A stretch of DNA of 64,000 nucleotides. Origin: Pseudomonas syringae CC1557. GTDB taxonomy: Bacteria > Pseudomonadota > Gammaproteobacteria > Pseudomonadales > Pseudomonadaceae. The stretch spans positions 2,046,001 through 2,110,000 of the forward strand of contig NZ_CP007014.1 in the NCBI RefSeq assembly GCF_000452705.1, in the 5' to 3' direction. Positions 17,901 to 26,587 of this stretch are shown here, piece after piece. Position numbers and translations under genes: made by a program. The notes beneath the pieces were generated by a model. The model did not search any database. It was not told where the DNA came from and saw only the letters and a program-made list of their open reading frames with translations. Each line of letters opens with the position of its first letter. Position 1 is the stretch's first letter.

Positions 17901-19890
17901 ACTCCTCGATCACCCGATTGTTGCCATCCATCAGCGTGCGGGTCTTGATGCTCTTGACGTTGGTGACCGTCTGCTCGGCCTGCTGGCCGTCGCGTGCACA
18001 GAGGAGATAGTCATATTGGCGCGCGGCTTCGAACTCGGTGCCCGGTGACACGGTTTCTTCGGTGACCCGACCCAGCACGTCGTAGCGGTAGGCGATTTCC
18101 ACGTCGTTGTCGTCGCGGTTGAGCAGCGGCTGGCCGTTGAGCAGCGAGTGTTCCAGGGTGTAGGACTTGCGCACTTTATCGAAATCGGTGCTCAGGCTGA
18201 TCATCGTGTGCTGCACGCTTTCCCCGGCGCGGGTGCCTTTTGTGCGCTGATAGGCGTAATCGGTGATGCTCGACTGACCGTTCAGGGTCTGGGTTTCCTG
18301 CAGTTTGCGCCCGTGCAGGTAACGGTCGGCGGGCTCATCGATATAGGTAAAGGCCGTGCGTTGCAGCTCGGTTTCACTGCCAGCCAGCACGTGCAACAAG
18401 GTTTCGTCGTCAATAGCCAGCCAGTCGGGCGTGCTGCCCGCGCCGACGCCGGTTTGCAGAGCGTAGCGATAGGCGCTGCGCAACACCGGGGCCTCGCCGA
18501 GGGCATTGGCCGCCGGGGTGATGGTTTTGTCCTGCAGGTTGCGCACAAACCCGTGCGGGTCCGGTGGGCAGCCATCGCCTCCGGCGGCCGGGTAATAGCG
18601 GCTGGTTTCGACCGTGCCGTCGGGGTTTTCCTGGGTCAGCAGGTTGCCGAACGTGTCGAAGGTGGTGCGGGTGGTTTCCTCGTGGGTCTGGCTGGAGGCG
18701 CTGGGGTGATACCAGATCTTGAGCACGGAATCGGGCAACTGGCACTGGGCAGGTTGATCGATAAACGACTGGCCCGGCGTGGAGTGATAGGTGGTTTGGG
18801 TCGTCAGCACGTTGTCGTTCTGGGTCACGGTCTCTGCAGTCAACAGGTGAAAGTTGTTGAAGGTGCGCGTGGTGCTGCGCAGCGCCTGGCCCTGAACCCA
18901 GAGCGTTTCCGTGCTGCTGTAGGTGTAGGCCGGGTCGGCCCGGTACAGGTTGTCCAGGCCTTTGTCGTCCCAGATCAGACCGCTGGCGGCGAACCCGAGG
19001 AAGTTTTCGTTGGAGTAACTGAAACGTCGCTCGACAGCGGGCTGGCTGAAGCCCGGACGCTGTTCATGGCGTTCCACCCGGGGCAGCGACGGGTGGAGGT
19101 TTTCCGGGAACTGGTGACCCTGGGGGTCATAACTGATCAGTTCGTGCCCGCCCAGCGGGGTGCGCAGTTCCGTGATGTACAGGTATTCGAGGGGCTGGTC
19201 ATAGACAAAACGCCAGGACGCCTTATTGGCAGTGGGCAAGGCGATGCTGACCAGTTTGCCGCCGTCCAGGATCAAATTGAAACTGGCCAGCGGCGTGCCG
19301 TCCGGGCCTTTGTCGGGGTGCAGGTGGATATCAGTGCTTAGGGGGCCGTTGCGCTTAACGCTGAGCAAGGTGCCATAGTCATCGCTGATCTGTTGCAGCA
19401 GGGCTTCACCGCCGTACAGTGTGTAAGACAAATCGACCCGATGGCCTTCGGCCGAGTACATCTGGGTCACCCAGGCTGCATCGCTGCCGAGGATTTTGCC
19501 GAGGATTTCCACCAGGCCGGATTTATGCACCACGCGGTACTGATCATCGGCTTCGAAGGAGAAGTGGAAACTGTCGATCTTGCGTTCCGGCACCGTGGGC
19601 GCGCCTTTCGTCCCGTCGATGCGAAAGGTCTCGCCGGTGGACAGCGAGAGGATCGAAGTCGCGGGGTCGAAGTGCGACAGTTGCAGGCCCCAGCCCTTGC
19701 CGAAGCCGGTGTCGCGGCTGTTCATGGGGCTGAAGCCCAGGCTGAGTGGCACGATCGGGCCGCACAGGTGATTGGCCTTGAGTTCAGGCAGGGAAATGGA
19801 GCAGGTGTACTGCCCGGTGCGCGGATCAACCCCGGCCTGTACGAAGCTGAGGAAATTGAATGCGTTGGAGTGGACGGTCGGGGTGAGCAT
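14977..19890 (-). CDS. Rhs/YD-repeat toxin-like protein A, with polyproline tail
   Basis: A 1,637-residue Rhs-family protein with no signal peptide. Residues 1-727 are identical to the second Rhs protein at 26588, apart from Asn711, which is Thr there. Residues 728-1372 form a diverged YD-repeat shell (YDGLGR, YDARSRL, FDALDNITKV), ending in the Rhs-associated core: FNGEVRDEISGWYLLGRGYR, HSPDSLSPFG and the DPTGH cleavage-type motif. The variable tail of 265 residues has two or three hydrophobic helices, then a Ser/Pro-rich stretch with nine consecutive prolines, then about 60 residues of unknown fold. Rhs shells encapsulate a toxin released after the DPxG site. No immunity gene lies downstream, which fits Tc/TccC-like anti-eukaryotic toxins better than interbacterial effectors. 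An AAGGAG ribosome-binding site precedes the ATG, and the gene starts 27 bp after a small membrane-anchored protein gene. Confidence 0.9.
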   Translation of the reverse strand: MLTPTVHSNAFNFLSFVQAGVDPRTGQYTCSISLPELKANHLCGPIVPLSLGFSPMNSRDTGFGKGWGLQLSHFDPATSILSLSTGETFRIDGTKGAPTVPERKIDSFHFSFEADDQYRVVHKSGLVEILGKILGSDAAWVTQMYSAEGHRVDLSYTLYGGEALLQQISDDYGTLLSVKRNGPLSTDIHLHPDKGPDGTPLASFNLILDGGKLVSIALPTANKASWRFVYDQPLEYLYITELRTPLGGHELISYDPQGHQFPENLHPSLPRVERHEQRPGFSQPAVERRFSYSNENFLGFAASGLIWDDKGLDNLYRADPAYTYSSTETLWVQGQALRSTTRTFNNFHLLTAETVTQNDNVLTTQTTYHSTPGQSFIDQPAQCQLPDSVLKIWYHPSASSQTHEETTRTTFDTFGNLLTQENPDGTVETSRYYPAAGGDGCPPDPHGFVRNLQDKTITPAANALGEAPVLRSAYRYALQTGVGAGSTPDWLAIDDETLLHVLAGSETELQRTAFTYIDEPADRYLHGRKLQETQTLNGQSSITDYAYQRTKGTRAGESVQHTMISLSTDFDKVRKSYTLEHSLLNGQPLLNRDDNDVEIAYRYDVLGRVTEETVSPGTEFEAARQYDYLLCARDGQQAEQTVTNVKSIKTRTLMDGNNRVIEEFRQGADESQPEVYRKTYSASYDARGLLVSDTVSDWLLRDAVLRELPLNSTYQYDDWGEQCSVTGTDKVTQITESNPILKTVRSWVQSSDATPLITGMSEVKTNTFGKPEWSKALDASGSMVSQIDYLYDGLGRCIEEIDPMQQSTLFSYDARSRLAKTTLPDRTVLEKDYAGHSTQALPISIRVTAADASVTTLLGEQSYDGLDRQTHIKVGPRTTRYLYDGGQMQVDRLITPGDRTIHYKYRLGLTDQPVQTIADDEQADFTYDSATASISSSQNSSSRSEFDYDLFGQLKRERRIESGQTWETVFSTSLGGRQLGRLDASGLHTAYEYDPQGRIKSAKQGQLQAAFEYSSLGQAHRTITTDLSSGHTLQTTVGYDDQGREVERTVELQGQETHRISQTWRPDGKLLTRHLQAEKRSLLDERFEYDIRGRLHVHTCGGERPPQDRYRNPIQQQRFYFDALDNITKVSSSFVDGSSDEATFYFASNDPTQLERIVHTHAAYPGSVSLIYDVEGNLVRDENAQHLAYDSQSRLLHVTTVEKALAGQYRYDAHNHLVAVQQAKQDETLRFYQGERLAALVQGSETTSFLYDGANPLGQQVFGNDHQTVLFMSDAKQTILAESQAEQLRTAVYSAYGERNPDSDLNSLLGFNGEVRDEISGWYLLGRGYRAYNPTLMRFHSPDSLSPFGAGGLNPYVYCLGDPIGLVDPTGHMSRGLLLGLNIAGLLLGIIGTVATGGVTAPALSVQFVLFAGAQTAGVAAVVTGSVGLYTPDLQAKKVLGGISTALGIASLLTGAAAIATGVSKWSGKGANMAGAVEASGPPFKNPLANPSRGKVGSSSSDWGFGSTGTIERESESINMNLFDYPKTVKNVATQTPHTPPRSTVSAANTVTPPSSQLPSPPPPPPPPPSHSSSLTAGGRPPASSSSVPKQLTQTASADNELLRLINASGGKALPTGKVLIAGEHIVRRLKIIRTTS
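15185..15214 (-). repeat. hexanucleotide tandem repeat encoding the polyproline stretch
   Basis: Four perfect GGTGGA units plus one GGTGAA unit (plus-strand sequence) encode paired prolines in the Rhs A tail. Because each unit is six bases, gain or loss changes proline number without breaking the frame. Confidence 0.8.
17710..19890 (-). repeat. long inverted repeat, arm A (2,181 bp)
   Basis: Its reverse complement matches 26588-28768 with no length difference. Identity starts exactly at the start codon and ends within the codons for SVTG. I saw two base differences, both near the inner end (the CCT/CCG and AAC/ACC codons). Translations in several overlapping frames are also identical between the arms, so nucleotide identity is near 100% over at least most of its length. 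Confidence 0.92.
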
Positions 19891-19917
19891 GAAGAAAATC
19901 TCCTTGGGATAAAAAGA

Positions 19918-20424
19918 TCAGGGCTTTGGAACAGCCGAGCGCTCGATCTTGACGCAGGAAAGTTTGCCACCCACTTGCCCGGTGGTTTTACTGGCAACTA
20001 ACAGGACACCCGGCGTGACCACCGAATCCACGGCTTTTTGTCCGGCGGTTCCAATGTCCATTGGCTCCGTCATGGTCGTCGGATGTTGTATCGTCTTGAA
20101 GCGATAATAAAATCCACCCGAGTCAGAACAGTCGGGGGCATCCGTAAAGGTAAAGAATGTGGCGGACGGCACTTCCTCCAGTTTGAAAGCATAGGCGTCA
20201 TCATTCACGCACCCTTCTGAATTATTCTGGAAATTGACTTCCGACGTGATAAACGGCAGGGTGCAGTTGATGCTCGGATACGTATTGTTAGCGTCTTTCT
20301 TGTTATATATAACGATTTGCCCCTCATACTCCTGACTCAGAAAAAAGGATAAGTAGCCGGCGAAGGCAGCAAGTAACAGCCCCCCGGCAATTTTTAGTTT
20401 CTTTTTAGAATGAACAGACATCAT
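19918..20424 (-). CDS. small membrane-anchored protein upstream of rhs A, function unknown
   Basis: This 168-residue protein starts MMSVHSKKKLK followed by one hydrophobic segment (IAGGLLLAAFAGYLSFFL, about residues 12-29). It should therefore be an inner-membrane anchored protein with its C-terminal 135 residues in the periplasm. Four cysteines there (in SINCTLP, EGCVND, APDCSDS and LSCVKIE) could form two disulfides. A GGGAG ribosome-binding site lies upstream of the ATG. It ends 27 bp before the Rhs A start, so the two are probably one operon. I do not recognise a family. A role in export or self-protection is possible but unsupported by any motif. Confidence 0.65.
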   Translation of the reverse strand: MMSVHSKKKLKIAGGLLLAAFAGYLSFFLSQEYEGQIVIYNKKDANNTYPSINCTLPFITSEVNFQNNSEGCVNDDAYAFKLEEVPSATFFTFTDAPDCSDSGGFYYRFKTIQHPTTMTEPMDIGTAGQKAVDSVVTPGVLLVASKTTGQVGGKLSCVKIERSAVPKP

Positions 20425-20617
20425 GTTATTACTCCCTTCAGCGGGGTGAGTGAAACCAGGCGTCTGTTTACCAGGCAGTGATTTCTTTTAAGGTCATGTC
20501 AACGCTAGCAGTGATTCCTCGACCCACAACCTAGTAGTTCTACCAGTATCGGCGTTCCCTCGCGTGAAGTAACAATGGTGCCATGCAATCGCCGTGGTCG
20601 TGATTATGTACCTACCC

Positions 20618-20647
20618 TTGACCACCCTTATAGAACGCTGGTTATAG
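20618..20647 (+). promoter_or_regulatory. candidate sigma-70-type promoter for the 803-aa gene
   Basis: TTGACC at 20618 and TTATAG at 20642 are separated by 18 bp, ending 38 bp before the chosen start at 20686. The match is reasonable but unproven. Confidence 0.4.
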
Positions 20648-20685
20648 CCGAGCGCTATAGCTTTCACCTTAACGAGGCAACCATC

Positions 20686-23097
20686 ATGGTCAGCAAAATA
20701 AAAACTGGCAGCCAAGCTGTTTCGAGCGGTCATTCGAAGGAAGCATTACTGGAGTTACTCAATGTCAGGCCAAGCACCCTCGGCTGGGACGCCGTTGTCG
20801 TCTACAACCGCGGTCGCGCCAACGCCTTGATGATGCAGCAATACATCCAGAAGCTCACAGCAGAAAACTATCTGCAGCCTATCGACGGGGAAATAAACTC
20901 CGAATCCGGTTCGAACCTGAAATTCTTCGGCATTCAACTGGGCATACCCAGGCTGTCTTTCGAAAACGCCAGCCTCACCGACTCCCGCGCCAGAGTGACG
21001 CTCCCCATAATCGGTGGCCTGGCGATATTGAAAAGTGAGCCTGTGGGCGGTTACAAGGGTATTCATTCAATCATGCGCCCCAATGGTGCCGCAGGCCCCA
21101 GGTTATGGCTGGACGTTACGCTCAAGGACGCACCCGGTGGAGTTGATGAAGTAGGCAGCGTAAAAATAGACTTGTCAGACATGAACGATTTCGATACGGA
21201 TCTGTTTTCTGACCCTGTCAGTATCATCAATGCTCGGGAGTTTTTCGAGACGGAATTCAAGAAACATCCAGAGCTGCAGGTTTACACACTGGGCACCTTG
21301 AGCCAGCAAGCAGACTCCACACTTAAACCGAAATCCTTCAGCGTACATACGCAGGCAGCACCTGGCGCTAAACTCCGCAGTGCCCCCAACTACGGTGACG
21401 GGGCGGTGGTGTTATTCGTCACTCTCGAAGGGGGCGTCAACGGAGGCATTCCGGCGTCGAATAGCGATTTTGAGTACATGATCCCTGACGATGAAGAGGG
21501 GCGTCGATTTTCGAGCGCTGTATTGGTTTCAAATAGGGTTTTTCTCACCACGCTTCTTCGCACTCAACTTGAAAGCGTCCTTCCGGGAATGATTTTCACT
21601 GTAAAAAACCCCACAGACGCAGACGGAAATCCTCTTCATTCTTTTCTGGAGATTACGGGCGGAGAGATCAGCAAAGCTGATTATAAATACGTCAATCAAG
21701 GCTATTTTAGTGACCACATAATTACTGCGACCAACCCTATGCTCACCTTGAATTTAACGGGTGCAGCGTTTCGAGCAGAAAATAACACCTGTACGTTCAC
21801 ATGGCATAATGATCTTGAAAAACCGATGCATTTCTGGAATACAAGAGGCGCGGATAACGACAGCGAATATGACGCGTCGGTCTACTTTAGCATGGCAATT
21901 AATCTAACCTCCGTACCCAGTGTTAATCCTCAGGACGGGATCATCAGTTTTGAACAGGCAGAAATCACCGACATCCAGATTGGGGTTACTACAAAACTAA
22001 ATGAATATGCCCAGAACACAGAAAAATTCCATAACCACCTCCGGCAAGTTATTTACGACCATCTTTTCGCATTCACCAAAAAAATAACTCTTCCCGACAT
22101 CGACACTTTCCTCCTGCGAAACCTGCTTTTCCCCGACCTCAATTCAATGGTCCTCACTGACGTCGCCGTCCCCGGCGACCTCGCGGTGTTTGGTAACGTC
22201 AACCCCTCAATGACAAGCTTTGTCATTTCCCCGGAATCCCCTGTGCTGAACACTGGCGGAATACGGAAATTTGTCACAGACCCGGTCATTGGCGGGGTTG
22301 AATGGTCGTGTCGCGCCCTCCCAGGGGACACCACAGGCCCTATTGGCTCCTTCAGTGCAAATGGTGATGGTACTTACACCGCGCCATCGGCTGATGTCAT
22401 GGCAGGCAGGGAAGCGCAACAGGTGATCGTGACTGCCAAAGGCACTGTGAATGGCCTGGAGGTTTCGTCTGCAGCGCTGGTGTCGATTGTCAACAATACG
22501 ATTTCTGTCAATCCGCTTTTCCAGGTTGCCAGCGCTGGGCTCAGCCTCCCCTTCACCGCAGGTACGCTGGATGACCGCAAGCTGATCTGGGCAATGAAAG
22601 ACCCTGGCCAAAACGGCCAGGTGATACCTGATCAGGAAGGACGAGGGGCCAGCTACACCGCCCCACTCCATCCAGAACCACCCGCACCGGTTACGATGTT
22701 CGTTCTTGATGTCATACAAGTTACCGACGACGAAAACAATATGGGCCAGGCGCATGTTCTGGTCATCAACAAAACACTGGGCGGACAGGTCGAGGTCGAC
22801 CTGACGAACGCGACGTCGGGTACCGCACAACTTCAGTTCATGAAGCAGTATGACTCAGGCCCCATCGCTGTTCCTCACCAACGTCTGAAGTGGACCCTGC
22901 TTGCGGGTGGCGGCTCGGTGGACGCTGTTGGGCTGTACCTCGAACCAGAACAACAGCTGCCGGGGTTTGCGATAGTGACCTGTGCATTCGAAAGGGAACC
23001 TGATTTCCCAGGCGCGCCCATACCCGTCGATTACGGCTACACAGTTCTGCCCCTGCCTTTGGGGGCGTACCCCGATCTGGGTAGAGCTTATAGCTGA
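20686..23097 (+). CDS. large paralogue 1: possible TULIP/P47-like N-terminal region plus Ig-like C-terminus
   Basis: The protein has 803 residues and no signal peptide. It is paralogous along its length to the next gene. Shared blocks are STLGWDAVVVYNR near residue 30, PRLSFENASLTDSRAR near residue 95, YGDGAVVLFVTLEGG near 240, IPDDEEG near 268 and VPGDLAVFGNVNP near 500. The opening TLGWD-V-x4-N-x4-N pattern and the lipid-binding-like repeated beta layout recall the clostridial P47/OrfX (TULIP) family found next to neurotoxin genes; I call this tentatively, from memory. Residues about 515-640 look like a bacterial Ig-like domain ending in the GTYTAPSADV type motif, with further beta-rich sequence to the end. 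I chose ATG 20686, with GAGG upstream. It begins a three-gene plus-strand series ending in the second rhs gene. Confidence 0.6.
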   Translation: MVSKIKTGSQAVSSGHSKEALLELLNVRPSTLGWDAVVVYNRGRANALMMQQYIQKLTAENYLQPIDGEINSESGSNLKFFGIQLGIPRLSFENASLTDSRARVTLPIIGGLAILKSEPVGGYKGIHSIMRPNGAAGPRLWLDVTLKDAPGGVDEVGSVKIDLSDMNDFDTDLFSDPVSIINAREFFETEFKKHPELQVYTLGTLSQQADSTLKPKSFSVHTQAAPGAKLRSAPNYGDGAVVLFVTLEGGVNGGIPASNSDFEYMIPDDEEGRRFSSAVLVSNRVFLTTLLRTQLESVLPGMIFTVKNPTDADGNPLHSFLEITGGEISKADYKYVNQGYFSDHIITATNPMLTLNLTGAAFRAENNTCTFTWHNDLEKPMHFWNTRGADNDSEYDASVYFSMAINLTSVPSVNPQDGIISFEQAEITDIQIGVTTKLNEYAQNTEKFHNHLRQVIYDHLFAFTKKITLPDIDTFLLRNLLFPDLNSMVLTDVAVPGDLAVFGNVNPSMTSFVISPESPVLNTGGIRKFVTDPVIGGVEWSCRALPGDTTGPIGSFSANGDGTYTAPSADVMAGREAQQVIVTAKGTVNGLEVSSAALVSIVNNTISVNPLFQVASAGLSLPFTAGTLDDRKLIWAMKDPGQNGQVIPDQEGRGASYTAPLHPEPPAPVTMFVLDVIQVTDDENNMGQAHVLVINKTLGGQVEVDLTNATSGTAQLQFMKQYDSGPIAVPHQRLKWTLLAGGGSVDAVGLYLEPEQQLPGFAIVTCAFEREPDFPGAPIPVDYGYTVLPLPLGAYPDLGRAYS

Positions 23098-23114
23098 GAG
23101 TTTCTGATCAAAAA

Positions 23115-23147
23115 CCGATCTGCACGCTAGAACCCGATCTGCACGCT
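23115..23147 (+). repeat. 14-bp direct repeat upstream of the second large paralogue
   Basis: CCGATCTGCACGCT occurs twice with a 19-bp period, between the stop of the 803-aa gene and the start at 23198. It could be an operator or simply a small duplication. Confidence 0.6.
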
Positions 23148-23197
23148 TGCCGTCTCGGAGTATCGAGTGCGCCAACATCAAGTTTGAGAGGTGTGAA

Positions 23198-26100
23198 ATG
23201 GCAAATTCAAAAGAGTTTCTTTTACAGACCATGAAAGGCCGCGCCAACACGCTGGGTTGGGGCGCAATTGTTTCGTTCAACCGCACCAAGGTCAACCACC
23301 TTCTTGCGCAGCAGCATATTGCTCGCTTTACCACCGAAAGTTTCTTGCCTGCCATCAGGGGAGAAATATCCCTGGAGGGCACGCAAACAGTCGAACTCAG
23401 CGGAATAATCCTGAGTGAACCACGACTCTCCTTCGAAAACGCCTCGCTGTCAGACGCCATGGCCCGCTTGCACATGGACATTGTCGGCGGCACCCTTACA
23501 CTTATCGAAAATGCCCCAGGTTCTGCCTCGCGAGCGATTTCCAGCTTCAATATTGCTGAACAGCATGGTTACTCGCTGGATGCCAACATCGAACTCAGGA
23601 AGGTGGTCGGTACCATCAACAAGAAATCGGAAGTGGTACTGGATCTCTCCATGGCAACGGGGTTCACCAGTAACCTGATTGAGACAGGCATTAGCGATAC
23701 CCTGATAGGCAATTTCTTCAAGACGCAGTTCGACGCGTTACCGATGGAACTGCAAGTTTATAGCCTGGGCATTCTGGAACTGGGAGAGGAAGATCTCTTG
23801 GCGCCCAAGGATTTCTATCTCCTCACTCAAGCTGCTCCAGGGGCAAAAAATTTAAAGGCTGACACGTATGGCGATGGTGCCGTCGTTATGTTTGTCAGGA
23901 CCAAGAATAGTTTACATAACGGAGTGCTGCCTGAAAACGACACCGGCATGCCTTACTTCATTCCGGACGACAAAGCTTCCGGAGAAGATCGTTCGCTGTA
24001 CTCAGGCTCTCTCTTGATTTCGCGCCAGGCCATGTTTCATTGGTACATTGCACCTTATATAAGCACGCATGTGGGTCGCGGATTGAGCTTTGAGGTCAAG
24101 GATGATTCGGAAGAAACGGGAAACTATAAGCTGGAGGCGGTATCCGGTCGCTATGAAGTTCCCCCAATAGACATAATTTATGACGCAGGCTCAGAGACTT
24201 ACCACTTCAAAAAAGAGGATTTTTCTATAAAATTTGCGCAAAATCTATCCATTTTAATTAAAGAGGATTATAGGTTGGCGCTTCGCTGGGCAGGAACTCA
24301 AGATGAAGTATTTCATTACAAGAACGACGTCTCAGGCTGGTTTGACACTCATCAAGACATAGGCATTAATTTTAACTTCGATATGGAATTGATTTTTGAT
24401 AGCACACTTGATTCCGTTCATAATAGCGTCCACTTCGTTAAGTCAACTGACTCCCATATCAATACCGAGGCGCTGATAAACTTCGCCCCTGCTGTCGGCG
24501 CGCCCGAAGAACTCAGGATTCGAGCTCGTCAGGAATTAAAAAAGATTTTGGAAACGATTGAAGCACTATTCACTTCCCTCGATATTCCTGAAATCAACTT
24601 CTTCGCCATCAACCACTTGCTGTTCCCGGAATCCAATGCGCTGATTCTAAAAGAAGCGTATCTGCCCGGCGATCTCGCCCTGTTCGGTGAAATAGACCCA
24701 CGTCAGAGCTCATTCAGCCTGAGCCCGCTGTACACAACGCTAAAAGCCGGTGAGGAACTGCAGTTTGAAATTGTCGAACTGCGCTACCAAGCCAGAGCGG
24801 CGCTTATCACCTGGGGTGTGCGCGACATCGATGGTTCTCGCGCGCAAGGGGATATCACCCAGAGTGGCAGGTACACCGCACCATCGCTGGGGCTACTGGA
24901 GGACAAGACCACCCGCAATGTGATAACCGCCACGTACACTGACCCGCAAACCCAAAAAGAAGTTACCGCGTCGGCAATGGTAGTCGTCGTGTCCAGTTCG
25001 ATGGCAATGGCTCCCGCCATGCATGCCATAGACCTGCGCTTCTCGCCACAGCCATTCGTTTTCAAAGCCGCATCGTTGACCGAGAACCCGCTTGCATGGA
25101 CGCTGTTGCCTGCCGATATGGGCACCCTCGCCGGAAACGGCAGACAGGCCACCTATACCCCGCCCGCCACGGCGCCAGCAGGGATATTCAACCACGTCGC
25201 TGTCGAGGCAACAGACACCGTAACCCAGGAAAAATGCACGGGGATCGTGTTGTTGGTCAACGGTGTCATGCCCGTTGATATCGAGCCAGCGTTTCATCCT
25301 GGACTTGCCCCATCGGCTTCAGTGACCCTGTCTAAAAAAAGCATGCGCGATGCACCGAAAAGTCTGACTTGGAGCGTGGAAGTCGGTACGGGCCATGTCG
25401 ACGATGCCTCGGGCACTTTTACTGCGCCCGCACAGATAACCTTCCCGTACAGCGTCGTCAAATGTAGTTCTTTCGACGGAATCAGCACGCAATCAGGGTA
25501 TAGCGTCATTCATCTGTCCGAGGTCGCCCCGCGTGCACAATGGTCCACCGTTATCGACTTCAAGGTTGAAGAACAGTCCGGCTCGGCGACCGTGTTTGCT
25601 AATGGTCTGGCCCAGGTCATGCTCAAGGTTTCCGTGCAACCCAAAGACGAGAACAACAATAAAGTGGACCTCACCGCCTCTGAAAAAGCGAGTGTGCGGT
25701 TGATCTTTGAAGATAGCCTGAATACGTTACCTTATGTGGGTGAAAACGGAATACCCGAAAAGGCCCCAGCGGACAAACAGTGGGCGGCGAACAAATCAGA
25801 AAGTGGCTATCTTTATTACCCTGCTACTGCACGATCTCCCTTGGCGGGCAACGATAATTCAGTATTCCTGTATGTCCAGACTCGTGGTGTAATACCGCGA
25901 AAAATTGCCGCTGCCCTGACGCGGGCCGACAACGTGGAATTCAATTCCACGGAAAATAACGGAAGCGAAGAGAGCCATAATTTTATCGAAATAAAGCCTG
26001 TTGCGCCGCCTGCTTACGCAGCGGAAAACTATGAGTTTCCGGAACCTGTCAGAGTGGAAGGCGCAGCTGATAATAATTTCGCGCTTAATACTGTAGACTA

Positions 26101-26518
26101 TTACACCTTGCGACTTAAAGACGGCAATCAATATATTAATTTTCTGTCCCTGGAGTTCGAGGGTCATCCCAGTATGGTGCAATGGGAAAGCCACCTTTAT
26201 GCCGAGGAGATGGGCAGCTATACAGGGTATTCCCTGTCAGGCAGCCGCACACTTCAATTTGACCCCGTGTTCATGCAGACCATTCCACCGGACCTAAGAC
26301 CAGCCAGCACGTTAGCAGATAATATAACGACGCCACAGGGCTCTGTATTGATCAGCCTGCACCGCCGCAAGGACTTTCCTTACAACAAAATGCTCGTTGG
26401 AGATTTCACCACGCCCGTGCGCTTGAAACTGATCGATGAGTTCGGGAATTTGCACCGCATCACGGTTCAATTCGAATCGCCGACGAAACGCAATAAAGTG
26501 ATCATCGTGCCTGACTGA
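23198..26518 (+). CDS. large paralogue 2: possible TULIP/P47-like N-terminal region plus Ig-like C-terminal domains
   Basis: A 1,106-residue paralogue of the preceding gene, with an extra C-terminal part of about 300 residues. Matching blocks are NTLGWGAIVSFNR (residue ~17), PRLSFENASLSDAMAR (~73), YGDGAVVMFVRTK (~225) and LPGDLALFGEIDP (~488). Two Ig-like modules follow, each ending in a TAPS or TPPA motif (SGRYTAPSLG, ATYTPPATAP) and then FTAPAQITFPY. The last third is beta-rich and has no match I recognise. The ATG at 23198 has a GAGAGGTG ribosome-binding site; upstream in-frame sequence to 23147 runs through the direct repeat and looks non-coding. No signal peptide or membrane helix is seen. 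It ends 69 bp before rhs B, so co-transcription is likely. Confidence 0.6.
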   Translation: MANSKEFLLQTMKGRANTLGWGAIVSFNRTKVNHLLAQQHIARFTTESFLPAIRGEISLEGTQTVELSGIILSEPRLSFENASLSDAMARLHMDIVGGTLTLIENAPGSASRAISSFNIAEQHGYSLDANIELRKVVGTINKKSEVVLDLSMATGFTSNLIETGISDTLIGNFFKTQFDALPMELQVYSLGILELGEEDLLAPKDFYLLTQAAPGAKNLKADTYGDGAVVMFVRTKNSLHNGVLPENDTGMPYFIPDDKASGEDRSLYSGSLLISRQAMFHWYIAPYISTHVGRGLSFEVKDDSEETGNYKLEAVSGRYEVPPIDIIYDAGSETYHFKKEDFSIKFAQNLSILIKEDYRLALRWAGTQDEVFHYKNDVSGWFDTHQDIGINFNFDMELIFDSTLDSVHNSVHFVKSTDSHINTEALINFAPAVGAPEELRIRARQELKKILETIEALFTSLDIPEINFFAINHLLFPESNALILKEAYLPGDLALFGEIDPRQSSFSLSPLYTTLKAGEELQFEIVELRYQARAALITWGVRDIDGSRAQGDITQSGRYTAPSLGLLEDKTTRNVITATYTDPQTQKEVTASAMVVVVSSSMAMAPAMHAIDLRFSPQPFVFKAASLTENPLAWTLLPADMGTLAGNGRQATYTPPATAPAGIFNHVAVEATDTVTQEKCTGIVLLVNGVMPVDIEPAFHPGLAPSASVTLSKKSMRDAPKSLTWSVEVGTGHVDDASGTFTAPAQITFPYSVVKCSSFDGISTQSGYSVIHLSEVAPRAQWSTVIDFKVEEQSGSATVFANGLAQVMLKVSVQPKDENNNKVDLTASEKASVRLIFEDSLNTLPYVGENGIPEKAPADKQWAANKSESGYLYYPATARSPLAGNDNSVFLYVQTRGVIPRKIAAALTRADNVEFNSTENNGSEESHNFIEIKPVAPPAYAAENYEFPEPVRVEGAADNNFALNTVDYYTLRLKDGNQYINFLSLEFEGHPSMVQWESHLYAEEMGSYTGYSLSGSRTLQFDPVFMQTIPPDLRPASTLADNITTPQGSVLISLHRRKDFPYNKMLVGDFTTPVRLKLIDEFGNLHRITVQFESPTKRNKVIIVPD

Positions 26519-26587
26519 AGCAACTGCGACCGTACAGCAAGAGCCCGTGCATAACTGTTGTCGACCCCGTTTTTGAGGAACTATCTG

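Noticed and set aside
18148..19341. 397-codon ORF opposite rhs A, repeated at 27137-28330 opposite rhs B
   Set aside because: The duplication only reflects the inverted repeat. The translation is Gly/Val/Ala-rich without domains and is antisense to the Rhs frame. It was useful as proof of nucleotide identity.
23098..23197. CRISPR-like array
   Set aside because: Only two short repeats with a 5-bp gap are present, and there are no cas genes.
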